A stretch of 64,000 bases of DNA, taken from the NCBI GenBank assembly GCA_030068075.1, contig CM057832.1:77666002-77730001 (forward strand). The letters are read 5' to 3'. The position numbers and the translations under genes were made by a program. The first letter of the stretch is position 1, and each line of letters starts with the position of its first letter. Source of the stretch: Paguma larvata. Lineage: Eukaryota > Chordata > Mammalia > Carnivora > Viverridae. Below are positions 50,446 through 61,325 of this stretch, piece by piece. The notes beneath the pieces were generated by a model. That model was not told the origin of the DNA, did not search any database, and saw nothing but the letters and a program-made list of their open reading frames with translations.

Positions 50446-51900
50446 AAGAATATCTCTCTTAGAGACCGATAGGTCAAGGAGGCCAAATTAAGGAGTCGCC
50501 CTGATGAATCATGCGAGTAGGAAACAGACACTCTCTTCTTCTCCAATTCGGGATCCACAACTTGGTTTGCTCTACGGCGTAGGCCACATATTTCCCCTAT
50601 ATTTCTTAAGCACATATTTTCAGTTCTCCAAACCACCATGCGTTCTCTCATCTTTGGACTTCATACATGCTTTGTTCTCTAACCAGATCTCTCTCCTCCC
50701 CACTCCTGTTTTTGGCTAATGCCTGCTTTGATTTCTTTTCCCTCCCAGATCTCTGTTTAACTGTCATATCCTCTGGGAAACTGTCACTGTGCCAAGGGCT
50801 CCCTTAGCACCTCATACGTCTTCCACGGTGCCGTGTATAATTTTGTGTCACAATTGCCTGTGGCTTTTCTTTCTCCCCCATGACACAAGGGTTCAAGCAC
50901 TGGGGCTGAGCTCTTTTCTCTTTTGCAAACAGTGATTTGCTTCGTGAGTGCATAAATCAGTGAAGACACGCGATTTGGAGGAATGAAATGTGATCACAGA
51001 TGGAGGGCTTAATTTTACCTAAGGAGATGACTTCAAAGAGGAAGTGCCCCTTAAGAAAAATCTTGGAGAATGGATAAGGACAATGGTTGTTCCTGTTAAG
51101 GGAACAGCATGAACAAATGTCCTGAAGCTATAGAGAGCCTGGCTTGGTTGGGGATTTTGAGTCCTTAAATTTTGTGTTGCTAGAGCGTCTGTGGTAACAA
51201 AGGAGGGAGAAATGAGGCAGAAAGTCAAGAGTGGGGGTCACTGTATAGAGCCCGGAATGCCCACCTAAGGAGTGTTCACTTCCACCTGCGGGTAATATAT
51301 GTCCACTGAAGATACTCAAATAGTACAATGATTGCGGTAGTCATTAGAACTATACACTGAATATTTCCAGTTCTTCCTACTTCGATTGTACTTCTCTGCT
51401 TCCTTGAAGTTAGGCCTGGCCCGGAACTTACTCTGACCAACACTAATGAGTGGACGTGGTACGTGCCACATCTAGGCAGAAACCCCAAGGGACACTATCT
51501 GGTTTGTCATCGAGCCTTTTCCTGCCTTAGCTCTTAGGGCAACATGAGCCTTTGTCCTCAGAGAAGAATGCCATAAAGAAGGTCCTCAGCTATTTTGTCA
51601 TGGCCACAGATAAGACACAAACCATTGTTTCAAGACACGGAGACACAGTGGTGGTTACTGCAGCACAGCCTTACCTGTTCGGGCTATTACAGTTCTTTGT
51701 TTTGTTCTGTTTCAGATGTAACACTTGTCAGACTTGAAGCCAGGAGAAAAAATGAGGAGACTATTCCAGTGGGGCATTGGCAGGAGAGAAGGTGAAGAAT
51801 AGTCTGTGAGCCTGAGGATAAGGACTGCGTTGATTGTACTCATTTATGGGTTTCTGGTGGCTGGCTCAGTTCCTGGGATGAATCGGAGAAGGGGGTGGAA
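50446..51900. other. Intergenic, old interspersed remnants
   Basis: 50740-50960 resembles an L2 3' region. 51030-51270 contains the same unnamed ancient repeat type as 22220-22600 (GGAACAGCATGAACAAATGT). 51380-51680 has a pattern familiar from MER-type elements (TCTGACCAACACTAATGAGT; CAAGACACGGAGACACAGTG). None is firm; no gene. Confidence 0.4.
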
Positions 51901-51909
51901 TTTTTGTTC

Positions 51910-52560
51910 TCATGCGTCCATAAGGACTGTGTAGTGTCTCCCAAAAGATCTGTCCAACTCTTAATCCTCAGTGCCTGTGAATGTGACCTTATTTGGAAAT
52001 TGGGTCTTTGCAGTTGTAAATAAAGTTGAGGATCTTGGGATGAGATTATCCTATAAATAGGATGGGCTCTAAATACAATGGCAGGTGTCCTTTGTCCTTT
52101 TTATTTGAAGTTTATTTATTTTGAGGGAGAGAGAGAGAGCATGCAAGTGAGCAGGGGAGGGGCAGAGAGAGAGAGGTAGAGAGAGAATCCCAAGCAGGCT
52201 CCACACTCTCACCACAGAGCCTGATGTGGGACTTGAACTCACAATCCGCAAGTTCATGACCTGAGCAGAAACCAAGAGCTGGACACTTAACTGACTGAGC
52301 CACCCAGGCGCCCCATGACAAGTGTCCTTCTAAGGCGAAAGGCAAGAAGATTTGCCACAGAGGTACAGAGGAAAGACCATGCAAAGATGGGGACAGAGAC
52401 TAGAGTCATGTGATCACAAGCCAAGGATTGCAGGCAGCCATGAGAAAATAGAGAAGTAAGAAATGGGTTCTCCCTCAGACCTGTAAGAAGGTACCAACAC
52501 TAATGACAACTTGATTTCAGACTCCTGGCCTCTAGAACTGGAGGGCTCAGGTACGGAGAA
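51910..52560 (+). mobile_element. MLT1-type MaLR LTR, sense, SINE-split
   Basis: GTGAATGTGACCTTATTTGG, GTTGAGGATCTTGGGATGAG and ATGGCAGGTGTCCTTTGTCC before the SINE, then AGAGGAAAGACCATGCAAAG, ACAAGCCAAGGATTGCAGGC and CTCCTGGCCTCTAGAACTG after it. The order matches MLT1 LTRs. Confidence 0.85.
52098..52314 (-). mobile_element. Can-SINE, antisense, nested in MLT1
   Basis: Ends GAGCCACCCAGGCGCCCC. Duplication (CAG/CAA)GTGTCCTT on both sides, cutting the MLT1 LTR in two. Confidence 0.95.
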
Positions 52561-53911
52561 ATAGCAAATGCTTTAATTCTGTTTACAAAAGTATACTTTA
52601 CAAAATTGCCTATAGTTTAGGGAAAAGAGAAAAGGCTTTCGTTAAATCTAGAAAAATGAAACATTAAAGAACCACAGTGTTTCCACTTGAATGACAGCGA
52701 GGTCCAGATCACGATCACATTATTAACTTGCTTCTTTACATCAGGGAGAAGATTTTCAACTAAGACAGAAATCAAAAAACTCCTGTGTTCTAGATTGAGA
52801 GCTGTTTGTGTTTAGACTGTTTTTCTTTCCCTCTGGGTACGTAGTCTCATTCAGTTTAGGGGAGAAGGCCTGAAAAAACTTTCCCACCAGGCTCTGAATA
52901 TCAGCTTCAAATTGGGCCAATTTCTGCCAATAAAGCTGCTTAAAAAAAAAATCCTTCCGAATATCTTATTAGGTTTCAGCTGGGAAAAGCAATAAATATT
53001 CTTGGCAGTAGTGAACAATCCCATGGGTGCAAGAGGTGTCCCTGGGGAGGTGTCAAAGAGATCTTCCTCCCAAGATCTGTAGCTACTCCCAAAATAGCCA
53101 AAGACAGACAGGTCATAACCCTGAGAGCCAGCAAGAGCTGGTGGGACTTTAGCCACAAATGGAATGCAGGCCTGTCCGGCCATATTTCGGGGCTCCCAAA
53201 CTAACAGAAACCTGGACACAAACCAAAATGAACAAGAAGGCAACAGCTGTCCCTGGGAGAGAAAGGCTCTACAGTGGGTACCCAAAGGCAAATTCATGAA
53301 TCACAATTCAAAGATCTAATTTTTACAAATGTTTTTTGCCTGTTGATCTGAATTTGAAAAGGAAGGGACAACAGGAAATATTCTATTTCTCGGTCAACCA
53401 TGAACCACAGACAGATCTGGGATAGCTGACTTTGGGAAGAAATTTTGCCCTTTGTCCGCTCCTGCCAGTTTTCCCAGGACCCTGTCTGCAGGTCTGGGGC
53501 AAGTGACTGTCCCAGAAGGTCCCATCCTGGTCACCAGAAACTGAGAGGAGGAAAAATAATTTCCCCTCCACCCTTTATGATGAGTGCTTGGTTGAGACCC
53601 CTTTTTTCCCTCTTAGGGCACCTCCTAAATGGACAAGCTTACCTAGGTTAAAGCTTCTCCACAGCGGCCAGTGTAGTTTCAGAGTTTCAGTAAGGTTAAC
53701 CCACGTGTTTAGCCTTAAAAGGAAATTTTATTTACCTGGGGCCTCGCAAAGGACCCAGTCCAGTTTAAGTGAGATTCAGTCCAGGTTTTAAGTCAGACCC
53801 TGTCTTTTTTCTAAGTCTGACCCAGTCCAACCCCAAACTTGGTCCATTTTTCAAGTTGCACGCAGTCAGACCTAGGGACACCCAGGTCGAATTTGGTTTC
53901 GAAGTCAGTTA

Positions 53912-54142
53912 GTCCCACTGAGACCCCTACTGGTTTCCAAGTCAGACCCAGACCCGGTCCGGTTTTCAAGTCAGACCCAGACTCAGACAGGTTTCCATGT
54001 TGGGCCGTGCCGGTTTCCTAGTGAGACCCAGACCCGGATCCAGTCCGGTTTCCAAGTCAGATCCAGACCCGGACCGGCTTCCGTGTTGGACCGAGACCCG
54101 GTCCGGTTTCCAAGTGAGACCCAGACCCGGACTGGTTTCCAG
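53912..54142. repeat. 29-bp GC-rich minisatellite, 8 units
   Basis: Units begin at 53912, 53941, 53970, 53999, 54021, 54056, 54085 and 54114. Six are exactly 29 bp; the unit at 53999 is 22 bp and that at 54021 is 35 bp. The shared frame is GT(C/G/T)(A/G)GACC-CAGACCCGG-CCGGTTTCCA-A. Degenerate copies continue back to about 53756. CCGG occurs repeatedly, so the array is rich in CpG. Confidence 0.93.
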
Positions 54143-54462
54143 GTTGGACCCAGGCTAGGCTGACACTGACCAGCTTCCAGAATCAGTCCCAGAAAAAAAA
54201 AAAAAAAAGAAACGAAAAGAAAAAGCTCAAGTAGTCTTCAGGACTGTAACAAAATCTGTGAAGCTAGCGTGGAAGAGGGCCCTTCCGAGCCGGCCAGACT
54301 GCAGCGGGCTGAAGGGCTTCCACAGGTACTACCCTGGGTTGCTCACTGCTCCTGGGACACGTGGTGGCGGTGGGGGTTTGGCGGGGGCTCAGCAGGGTCT
54401 CCTTCAGTTCCCTCTTCTGACAGCAGAACTGGTAAAAGATACACCGAGGCACATTTAAAATT

Positions 54463-54675
54463 TTTTTTTAATGTTTATTTATTTTTGAGAGAGAGAGAGA
54501 GACAGAGTATGAGCAGGGGAGGGGCAGAGAGAGAGGGAGACACAGAATCTGAAGCAGGTTCCAGGCTCTGAGCCGTCAGCACAGAGCCCTACTCGGGGCT
54601 CGACCTCATAAACTCTCAGATTATGACCCGAGTTGAAGTCGGTAGCCCAATCTACTGAGCCACCCAGAGGCCTCC
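54463..54675 (-). mobile_element. Can-SINE, full length, antisense
   Basis: Ends GAGCCACCCAGAGGCCTCC. Duplication CC(G/A)AGGCACATTTAAAATTT on both sides, nearly 20 bp with one mismatch. Confidence 0.95.
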
Positions 54676-54904
54676 ACCAAGGCACATTTAAAATTTTAGG
54701 AGTTTATTTGAACAAAAGGTGATTCAGATCCAGCAGCACCAAACCACAAGCGGTTAGGTACGCTCTACCCGCAGGCCCGGGAGAGATTCTTCTAGAGAAA
54801 AGCGGAAGCAAAGAAAGGAGATTATTGATTGGCTACAACTTAAAACCTCGTTGGCTGTGATCGGTGTTTTGATTTTGTCACCTTGAGGCAGAGACAGATC
54901 TTCC

Positions 54905-55583
54905 TCCACGACGTTGGGGTTATATCTCCATAAGCTCATTGTTAGTTGAAAATATCTTAAGTTGAAGATATGGGGCACCTGTGTGACTTAGTCATTTAAG
55001 TGTCTGACTTTTGATTTCAGCTCAGGCCATGACCCCAGTTTGTGAGTTTCAGTCTGGGGTCCTGCTCTGCTGACCCTGCAGAGATCGCTTGGGATTCTCT
55101 CTCCACCCCTCCGTCTCTATCTACCCCTCCCCTCCTCAAGATAAATAAACTTAAAAAAAATGCATTTGGTATACCTAATGAACTCCATAGCCTAGTCTCG
55201 CCTACCTTGAACGTTCTCAGGACATATTAGCTTTTAGCTGGGTGTAATCATCTAACACAAAGCTGACTTTATAATAAAGTGTCGAATATCTTAAATAATA
55301 TGTTGTATACAGCTTTGAAAATGAAAACCAAGATGGCTAAATGGGTATAGAAAAGTTGTAAGCCTATTGGGTATTTACCCTCATGGCTGTGGGGCTGGCT
55401 GGGACCGGTAGCTTGCTGTCCCTGCCCAGCTCCTGGAAAGGTATCATGCTGCATATCGCTAGCCCGAGAGGAAATCCAAATTAAAAACGCGAAGTACTAT
55501 TTCCACTGAATATGTATCACTTTTGCACCATCCTAAACTTGAAAAGTCTTAACTTAAGCCGTGAGAAGTCAGGGGTAGTCTGT
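54905..55583 (+). mobile_element. Tigger-like DNA transposon fossil, SINE-split
   Basis: GTTGAAAATATCTTAAGTTG before the SINE; AGTCTCGCCTACCTTGAACG, CATCTAACACAAAGCTGACT, TAATAAAGTGTCGAATATCT, CACTTTTGCACCATCCTAAA and GGGGTAGTCTGTAT after it. This order follows a common mammalian non-autonomous DNA transposon that I associate with the Tigger/MER group. About 55385-55455 is an insertion or diverged part. Confidence 0.65.
54972..55159 (+). mobile_element. Can-SINE, sense, nested in DNA transposon
   Basis: Head GGGGCACCTGTGTGACTTAG, shortened body, tail AAATAAACTTAAAAAAAA. Duplication too short to call. Confidence 0.9.
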
Positions 55584-56114
55584 ATAAGCCTGGAGTTTGG
55601 ATTGCCTACATAAGCCGCCCTAGCCTTGGCGCCACATCGATCTAATGGCCTCCTTATTTATTTAATTTAACAGAAGCCAGGGTTCTAAATGCTGGTAAGG
55701 TGCTCTTCGTCGTCTGTTACACATTCCCAAGAACAAACTCTCTCCTCCCTCCTTTGTCTCTGTATGGTGTCTTCCAACAATCATACCTACCTCTGGTCAT
55801 TTCATTTTGCTTGGCTTTGTTTTTGTCCAGTGGTTGGTTGGTTCTGCAGAAATAACAAATGCCTGATTTCCCTTCATTAGAGCTCTGGGGTGAGTTAAAT
55901 CTACAGATGTTTATGCCCAGTGGCAATCCCCATTGGTGGGTGTAGGACCAGCACTTTTGTTTGGAAACAGGGCTATACTAAATAATGCCGGCAGAAGGGG
56001 AATTTCAGGAATTTGCTTTCATGTAGATCATTCATTTAAACACATTGAAGAATGGCCCCATGTTCTCTACCTTCTGTAAGCCCTTATGAGGCCCAAATTT
56101 TTTTGTGCAGTCTG

Positions 56115-56150
<36 letters not shown>

Positions 56151-57430
56151 TTCATCTGATGTGGCTGAGCTGGGGGGAGTAGAAGACAGTTGTTCAAAGG
56201 GAAGCTCTTTGTTCATCCTGTCAAATCTGTTTCATAGGAAATTTTCCATAGGAATTCTAGGAAGAGAAACAAATGGCTTAGGCAGAGAGCAACATTTGCT
56301 CTATTAAACATTCCAGTGGCTCTGTCTGTGGCCAGCAGGGCAGCCAAGCCTAAGGAATTTCAAGGAACGCAGCACTTTTTAAAATTGGAGCCCTATGTCT
56401 GGCCACAATGCTAATTGTTTCACAGGAGCAACTTGGGATATAGTGCTGTGGGAGCTTCAGTGGTTTCTTTTGTCTGAAACAGGCTAACCCCTAGTGCTTA
56501 TTCCAAAAGGTTACAGTTAGAAAGGATACTGGAACAGAGCTTGAGAAAGTAATCATGGGTACCAATATCCCCTCTCGTTATAAATCGCTTCCCTTTCCCT
56601 GCTTCTGTAGTTGTCAGATCCTGAATGCTTGAATCCTGGGGTTCTCTCTTGCTAGGGAAGGACATGGTGTAGACAGGGGCCAGCAGTTATCTGAATGCTG
56701 TAGTCTAAACAGCTGGCACAGGGAATAGGCTGGTGGTGATCTGAACAAAGCCCAAACATGCGTAGGGTTAGCTTGATTTACCAGAATCCACAAACCTGGA
56801 CAAGAACCAGGCGGTGAAGACTTTGGAAAGTTTTGCAGGATAAAGACTAGCCAGACTTAAGCTTTTCCATCAGGATTTCTAAACAAAACATTGGGGAAAA
56901 GAAAAAACAACAACAGAGGATAGGATGCCCTCTCGCTTTCCTTCCTACTGGCCAGTTAGTGAGTTCGGTGAGGGGACCAGTGAGTTTGGAGAGATGTAAT
57001 CAGTCTCTTTGAACAACCCAAGAATCTGTTCCACCCCGGAACACGAAACACTGCGGGCTTGGCTTTGTTTCCATTGCTTAAGGCAAAAGCTAATTGATTT
57101 TTCGTGATGTTTTTATTGTGGTTGAACATTTGGTTGAATAGAGGTTGGAGGTAATGTTTGGTAGACGCAGAAAGTATAAGTGACCTGGAAATGCTGCACT
57201 AGAAGTGCGGTCACGCACCTTCCATCTCGAGCTGCCTTCCCCAGCACGGCCCCCAAAGGAAGTTTGCGCCTTGGTGTGCTTTTCTGGGCAATAGTGGTAC
57301 TAAAAATACCAGTTTTAAAACAAGTCAAGTGAAAAACGGCATGCAAATGTCAACTGTGAAGGGCTCGCAACTTTGCATGTGTCTGTGCCCTAAATACCAT
57401 GGTCTCCCACGCAACACATAGATTCATCTG
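55584..57430. other. Intergenic, mostly unique sequence
   Basis: Apart from a 30-T run at 56118-56147 no interspersed repeat is recognised across 1.8 kb, in contrast to its surroundings. No coding signal. 56150-56470 contains A/T-rich motif clusters such as ACATTCCA and ACAAATGG that could be regulatory, but nothing proves it. Confidence 0.4.
56118..56147. repeat. Poly(T) run, 30 T
   Basis: Longest uninterrupted homopolymer in the window; no SINE body attached on either side. Confidence 0.93.
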
Positions 57431-57435
57431 TGTGG

Positions 57436-57485
57436 AGCCAGAACACACATAGTAGGCTCTCAATTAGTATTTGTTGAATGAAAGA
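57436..57485 (+). mobile_element. MIR or L2 3' end fragment
   Basis: ACATAGTAGGCTCTCAATTA then GTATTTGTTGAATGAA is the typical end of MIR and L2 elements. Confidence 0.7.
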
Positions 57486-57519
57486 AGTTTTCTGTGGCAA
57501 AGCATCACTGGTATCCTCT

Positions 57520-57710
57520 GTAGCAGGAACTGGCCGACTACACTCTCAGGGCTCTTTTCCTAAATAAAGTTTTATTGGAACACAGCTACATCCGGTGTTG
57601 ACTCTGGCTGCTGTTTTGCTACCACAGCAGAGGTTAGTAGTTGTGACAGAGGCCTCCTGGCCTGTAAAACCCCAAATACTATCTGGCCTTTTATAAAGTT
57701 TGTTATCACC
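57520..57710. mobile_element. hAT-type MITE fragment
   Basis: AATAAAGTTTTATTGGAACA, GGTTAGTAGTTGTGACAGAG, CCTCCTGGCCTGTAAAACCC and ATACTATCTGGCCTTTTATA match the same common hAT MITE group as 39317-39640, here covering its other half. Confidence 0.75.
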
Positions 57711-58280
57711 TGCTCTATCTGCAGACTTCTCTCCTTTCCCATAAACGATGGATCCATGAATATTTCTAGAACCATATTTCTTGAAGTCTGTTCCAGGGAG
57801 CACTCATTCTATGAGCTGCTTCCTCTGGTTTAGGAAGTTCAGAAACTAGAAATGTATAATGTACATTATGAAGTTTGGCAGGTAAAAAAACTGTATAATT
57901 TTGATTCAGTATTTTCAAATTTATTTGACCTTATAAAAAGAATTATTATTCTTTTTACCATTTAATGTTTTATAGAAGGAAGCTGCCCCAGACACAACTT
58001 AGGAAATATTGAGAACAGAATTCATTTTGTATGCTCACTGCAGTAAATTGGAAGCGACCGTGCGGGGCATTGCATTGAGAGGGGTCCTGATGTACTGCCA
58101 ACGCAGTGTGGGAGGAGTACAGCCACTGGTGACCAAGATGGGCCGCGGTGTGTGTGCCAGTGTTTGCCAGCCCTTACTCAGTGTTTCAACCTTACTCAAG
58201 CTACATTATGGTGATGGTCTGTATGGTTTTTGTATCTATCCCTGCAGCACCTGAGATGTGGCTTCAAAGGTGCTTTTCTT
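57711..58280. other. Intergenic, no element recognised
   Basis: An open frame of 81 codons at 58009-58254 has no family resemblance. Nothing else seen. Confidence 0.35.
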
Positions 58281-58286
58281 TTTTGT

Positions 58287-58502
58287 TTTGATAAAAAAAA
58301 TTTTTTTTAAGTGTATTCATTTTGAGAGAGACAGCGAGAATGAATGAGGGAGGGGCAGAGAGAGAGGGAGAGAAAGATTCCTAGGCAGGCTGTGCTCTTG
58401 TCGGATTGGAGCCCGATGCGAGGCTTGAACTCATGAAATGTGAGATCATGACCCAAGCAGAAACTGATAGACACTTAACTTATTGAGCCACCCAGACGTC
58501 CC
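58287..58502 (-). mobile_element. Can-SINE, antisense, left member of compound pair
   Basis: Ends GAGCCACCCAGACGTCCC. Lies between the tail and the outer duplication of the next SINE. Confidence 0.93.
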
Positions 58503-58517
58503 ATTAACTTAAAAAAA

Positions 58518-58728
58518 CTTTTTTTAAATCTTTATTTATTTTTGAGAGAAAGAGAGAGACAGAGTGAGCAGGGGAGGAACAGAGAGAGAGGGAGACACAG
58601 AATCCGAAGCAGGCTCCAGGCTCTGAGCCGTCAGCACAGCTCCTGATGCAGGACGTGGCCTCAGGAGCCATGAGATCATGACCTGAGCTGAAGTTGGACC
58701 CTCAACTGACTGAGACACCCAGGTGCCC
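58518..58728 (-). mobile_element. Can-SINE, antisense, right member of compound pair
   Basis: Ends GAGACACCCAGGTGCCC. Its right flank CTTCAAAGTTGCTTTTC matches CTTCAAAGGTGCTTTTC at 58262-58278, left of the other SINE. Confidence 0.94.
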
Positions 58729-58929
58729 TTCAAAGTTGCTTTTCATGTATGGCTTATGATCTTGTTATGAAGAAATTTCACAAAGAGTTACAGGGAGAGT
58801 ACCTGTCTTATCTTCAAGAGACCTGCTTGGAAGTTGCAATTTAATTCTTTATACAGATGCAAACTTGATTATCATACATCTTTCTGCTTCTGACATTCTC
58901 ATTACACTTATGTTACGCTGTTGTAATTG

Positions 58930-60070
58930 TTCCAAGTCCTTAAATATTCTTTTTTTTTTTCAATCTTTGTTCTATTTGCTTTTGATTTTGAAGTTCCTTC
59001 TGACATATGCTCAAACCTAGAGGTTCTTTCCTCAGCCATGTCCAATCTGCCAATAAGCTCCCCGAAGGCATTTTTCATTTCTGTTACAGTGGTTTCGATC
59101 TTATTTATTCTTTTTTAGAATTTCCATCTCTCCGACTACCTATGTATTCTTGCATGTTCTCAATTGTTTTCCATTAGAGCCCTGGGTGTATTCATCAGTT
59201 GTTTTAAATTCCTGGTCTTGGGGCGCCTGGGTGGCTCAGTTGGTTGAGCGGCCAACTTCGGCTCAGGTCATGATCTCACGGTCTGTGAGTTCGAGCCCCA
59301 CGTCGGGCTCTGTGCTGACGGCTCAGAGCCTGGAACCCACTTGAGATTCTGTGTCTCCCTCTCTCTCCTCCCTTCCCTGCTCACACTCTGTCTTTGTCTC
59401 TCAAAAATAAATAAATGTTAAAAAAAAAAATTCCTGGTCTTGTAAGACCTATTACGGACCTAATAATAGTTCTCCTTCCTGGCTTATCTGACTCTGGTTC
59501 TGATGCTTGTTCTTCAAACTGTTTTTTACTTTAGGATGCCTTGTGCTTTCTTGTTAAAAGCCAGTCATGATGTACTGGGTAGAAAAACAGCTAGTAAATA
59601 GACCTTTGGTAATGCGGTGGTAAGGTGTGGGGGTCGGGAAGTGTTCAGTAGTCTTCCAGTTAAGTCTTTCAGTGAGCCTGCGCCCCTGCGCTGTCAACTT
59701 CACGTGTTTCTGCGGCCCCACCCCTCCCACGTGGGTGGGGTAGGATGGCCAGAGTGGGCTGCAGTTAGATGGTTCTCTTCCCAGGAGTTGGTCAGGCTTC
59801 CTTGAGAGCAGGCCTTGTTGAGAACAGGATTCTCTAAACTATTTCAGGATGGATCCTTTTCCCCTGCTGGAAGCATGAAAGGACTTTTCTCTGAGATTCA
59901 CTGTCTGCTTGCCTGCGCTGAGCCTCCAGCGGTTTGTCGGGTACAGTTGAGGTTTTCCTACCCTGGTCTCGGTTCTGATGGAGGTGTCTGCTCTAGTAAG
60001 TTGTGAGTCTCTGTATGCACCCGTCTGTCTCTCCAGTTTTGGGGGCAGGGTTTTGTCCTGCGACTTCACT
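58930..60070 (-). mobile_element. L1M-derived segment, antisense, SINE-split
   Basis: TTTTTCATTTCTGTTACAGT, AGAATTTCCATCTCTCCGAC, GACTCTGGTTCTGATGCTTG, AAGCCAGTCATGATGTACTG and GGTAATGCGGTGGTAAGGTG are landmarks I recall from antisense old-L1 sequence. The right edge is uncertain. Confidence 0.6.
59220..59430 (+). mobile_element. Can-SINE, full length, sense
   Basis: Head GGGGCGCCTGGGTGGCTCAG is the consensus. Perfect duplication AATTCCTGGTCTTG on both sides. Little diverged, so likely young. Confidence 0.97.
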
Positions 60071-60269
60071 TCTCTAATGAACTCGAAGAAAAGTTGTTGA
60101 TCTTCAGTGTGTTCTGCTTTTAACTTGTCAGGATGGAATGAACGACAGCTTCCAAACTCTTTACATGCCAGACTGGAAACTGGGAGTCTACATTGTTCTG
60201 CGTCCCTTCCTGGATCCTAACAACACAGCAAAGCAGGCTCCTTGTCAGACCTGGAGAATCAAGCAGGCA

Positions 60270-60870
60270 TTATAAGTTTATTTTTTGAAATTCCATCTTT
60301 TCTCCAAACATAGAGCAGTATAAAAAGAGCAAATTAAAGTAATAGATACATTAATAAAAAAGAATAACATTTTCCCATACCAGAAACACAACAAAAAGAC
60401 AAAGCTATAGTTGGGGTTAGTGTCGAGCCTTGCTGGGCTGTATGTCTGAAAGCAGAAGGAGCTTCCTTTTTTTTTTTTTAAATATTTATTTATTTTTGAG
60501 ACAGACAGCCCACGAGCTGGGGAGGGGCAGAGAGAGAAGGAGACACAGAATCTGAAGCAGGCTCCAGGCTCTGACCTGTCAGTGAGATCGTTACCTGAGC
60601 CAAAGTCAAACGTCAACCGACTGAGCACCCCCAGACAGGAGCTTCTTGAAACAAGAGTCTTGAGTGATGCTCCCCTAGTTTCGAAAGGAGACTTGAAAGA
60701 CCCTTAGCGCTCCCACTTCTATGAAACTTTGTATCCAGCAAAGAAAGAGGTTGTGCAAATTCACCACCACAAAATGAAGCAAGCTCCAGGCAGCGTGAGG
60801 TCTTCAATGTCTGCAATACCATCAAGGGCACGGAGGGCGAGGGGCGGTTGTAGGTCCACCACTAGAAGTG
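60270..60870 (-). other. Possible antisense retrocopy, SINE-split
   Basis: On the minus strand a sequence with an open 72-codon frame (60613-60831) leads to AATAAA near 60270-60280, as in a processed gene copy. The protein is not one I recognise, and there is no clear poly(A) tail or duplication. Confidence 0.2.
60470..60634 (-). mobile_element. Can-SINE, internally deleted, antisense
   Basis: Body loses the part between TCTGACCTGTCAGTG and AGATCGTTACCTGAGC. Ends ACTGAGCACCCCCAGAC. Duplication GGAGCTTC on both sides. Confidence 0.9.
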
Positions 60871-61325
60871 AGAGGCTGCGCTCAACCTATGACTTATATG
60901 GTTTGGTGTATAAGTGCCTCAATTCCTCTTTCTATAGAGGGGGCTAAATACGATGTGTTTTTTATACACCTTTTTTCAAAGTTTTCTCTCTGAGATAAAC
61001 TCCAATTGCCCACTGTGGCAGCTAGCTTAATAAATGTACCTTTTCTTTTTGGCCATCTTTCCTTCTCAATATCATTTCTCCACTTCCCTCCCAATGTTTC
61101 TTGTACCTCCAACCACCCCTGAATAAACTACTTGCACTGCTCCCCCCCAAAAAAAATGTGAGAGGCTGTCTGGAAGGGAAGAAAAGAAAAAGAGATTTCA
61201 CCAGAGAGAACTCGAAGTGCAAATTCTAGAACATATGAAGAAATCTAGCCTGTGACTACCAACAGTTGGAGACAAGTTCACTTTAGGTACAATTAAAATA
61301 ATAGAGAAATATGAAAAAAATTTAA
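60871..61325. other. Intergenic, no firm element
   Basis: Low-complexity A- and C-runs near 61141-61157. Nothing further recognised. Confidence 0.35.

Larger units (their letters stand above)
52840..54900 (-). mobile_element. Possible endogenous-retrovirus remnant, antisense
   Basis: Read on the minus strand, 54690-54900 followed by 54240-54450 looks like the end of an LTR: AATAAACTCC-type signal near 54697-54705 on the opposite strand, then a C-rich leader-like stretch. This is followed by the 29-bp repeat array and by 52850-53750, with open minus-strand frames of 148 codons (52851-53297) and 62 codons (53383-53571) that resemble no protein I know. Orientation and class are inference; no gag, pol or env motif is visible and no second LTR is recognised. 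It could equally be another unclassified repeat. Confidence 0.35.

Noticed and set aside
60270..60870. Processed pseudogene on the minus strand
   Set aside because: Only an AATAAA and a short open frame support it; no recognisable parent gene, poly(A) tail or duplication, so it is kept only as a low-confidence feature.
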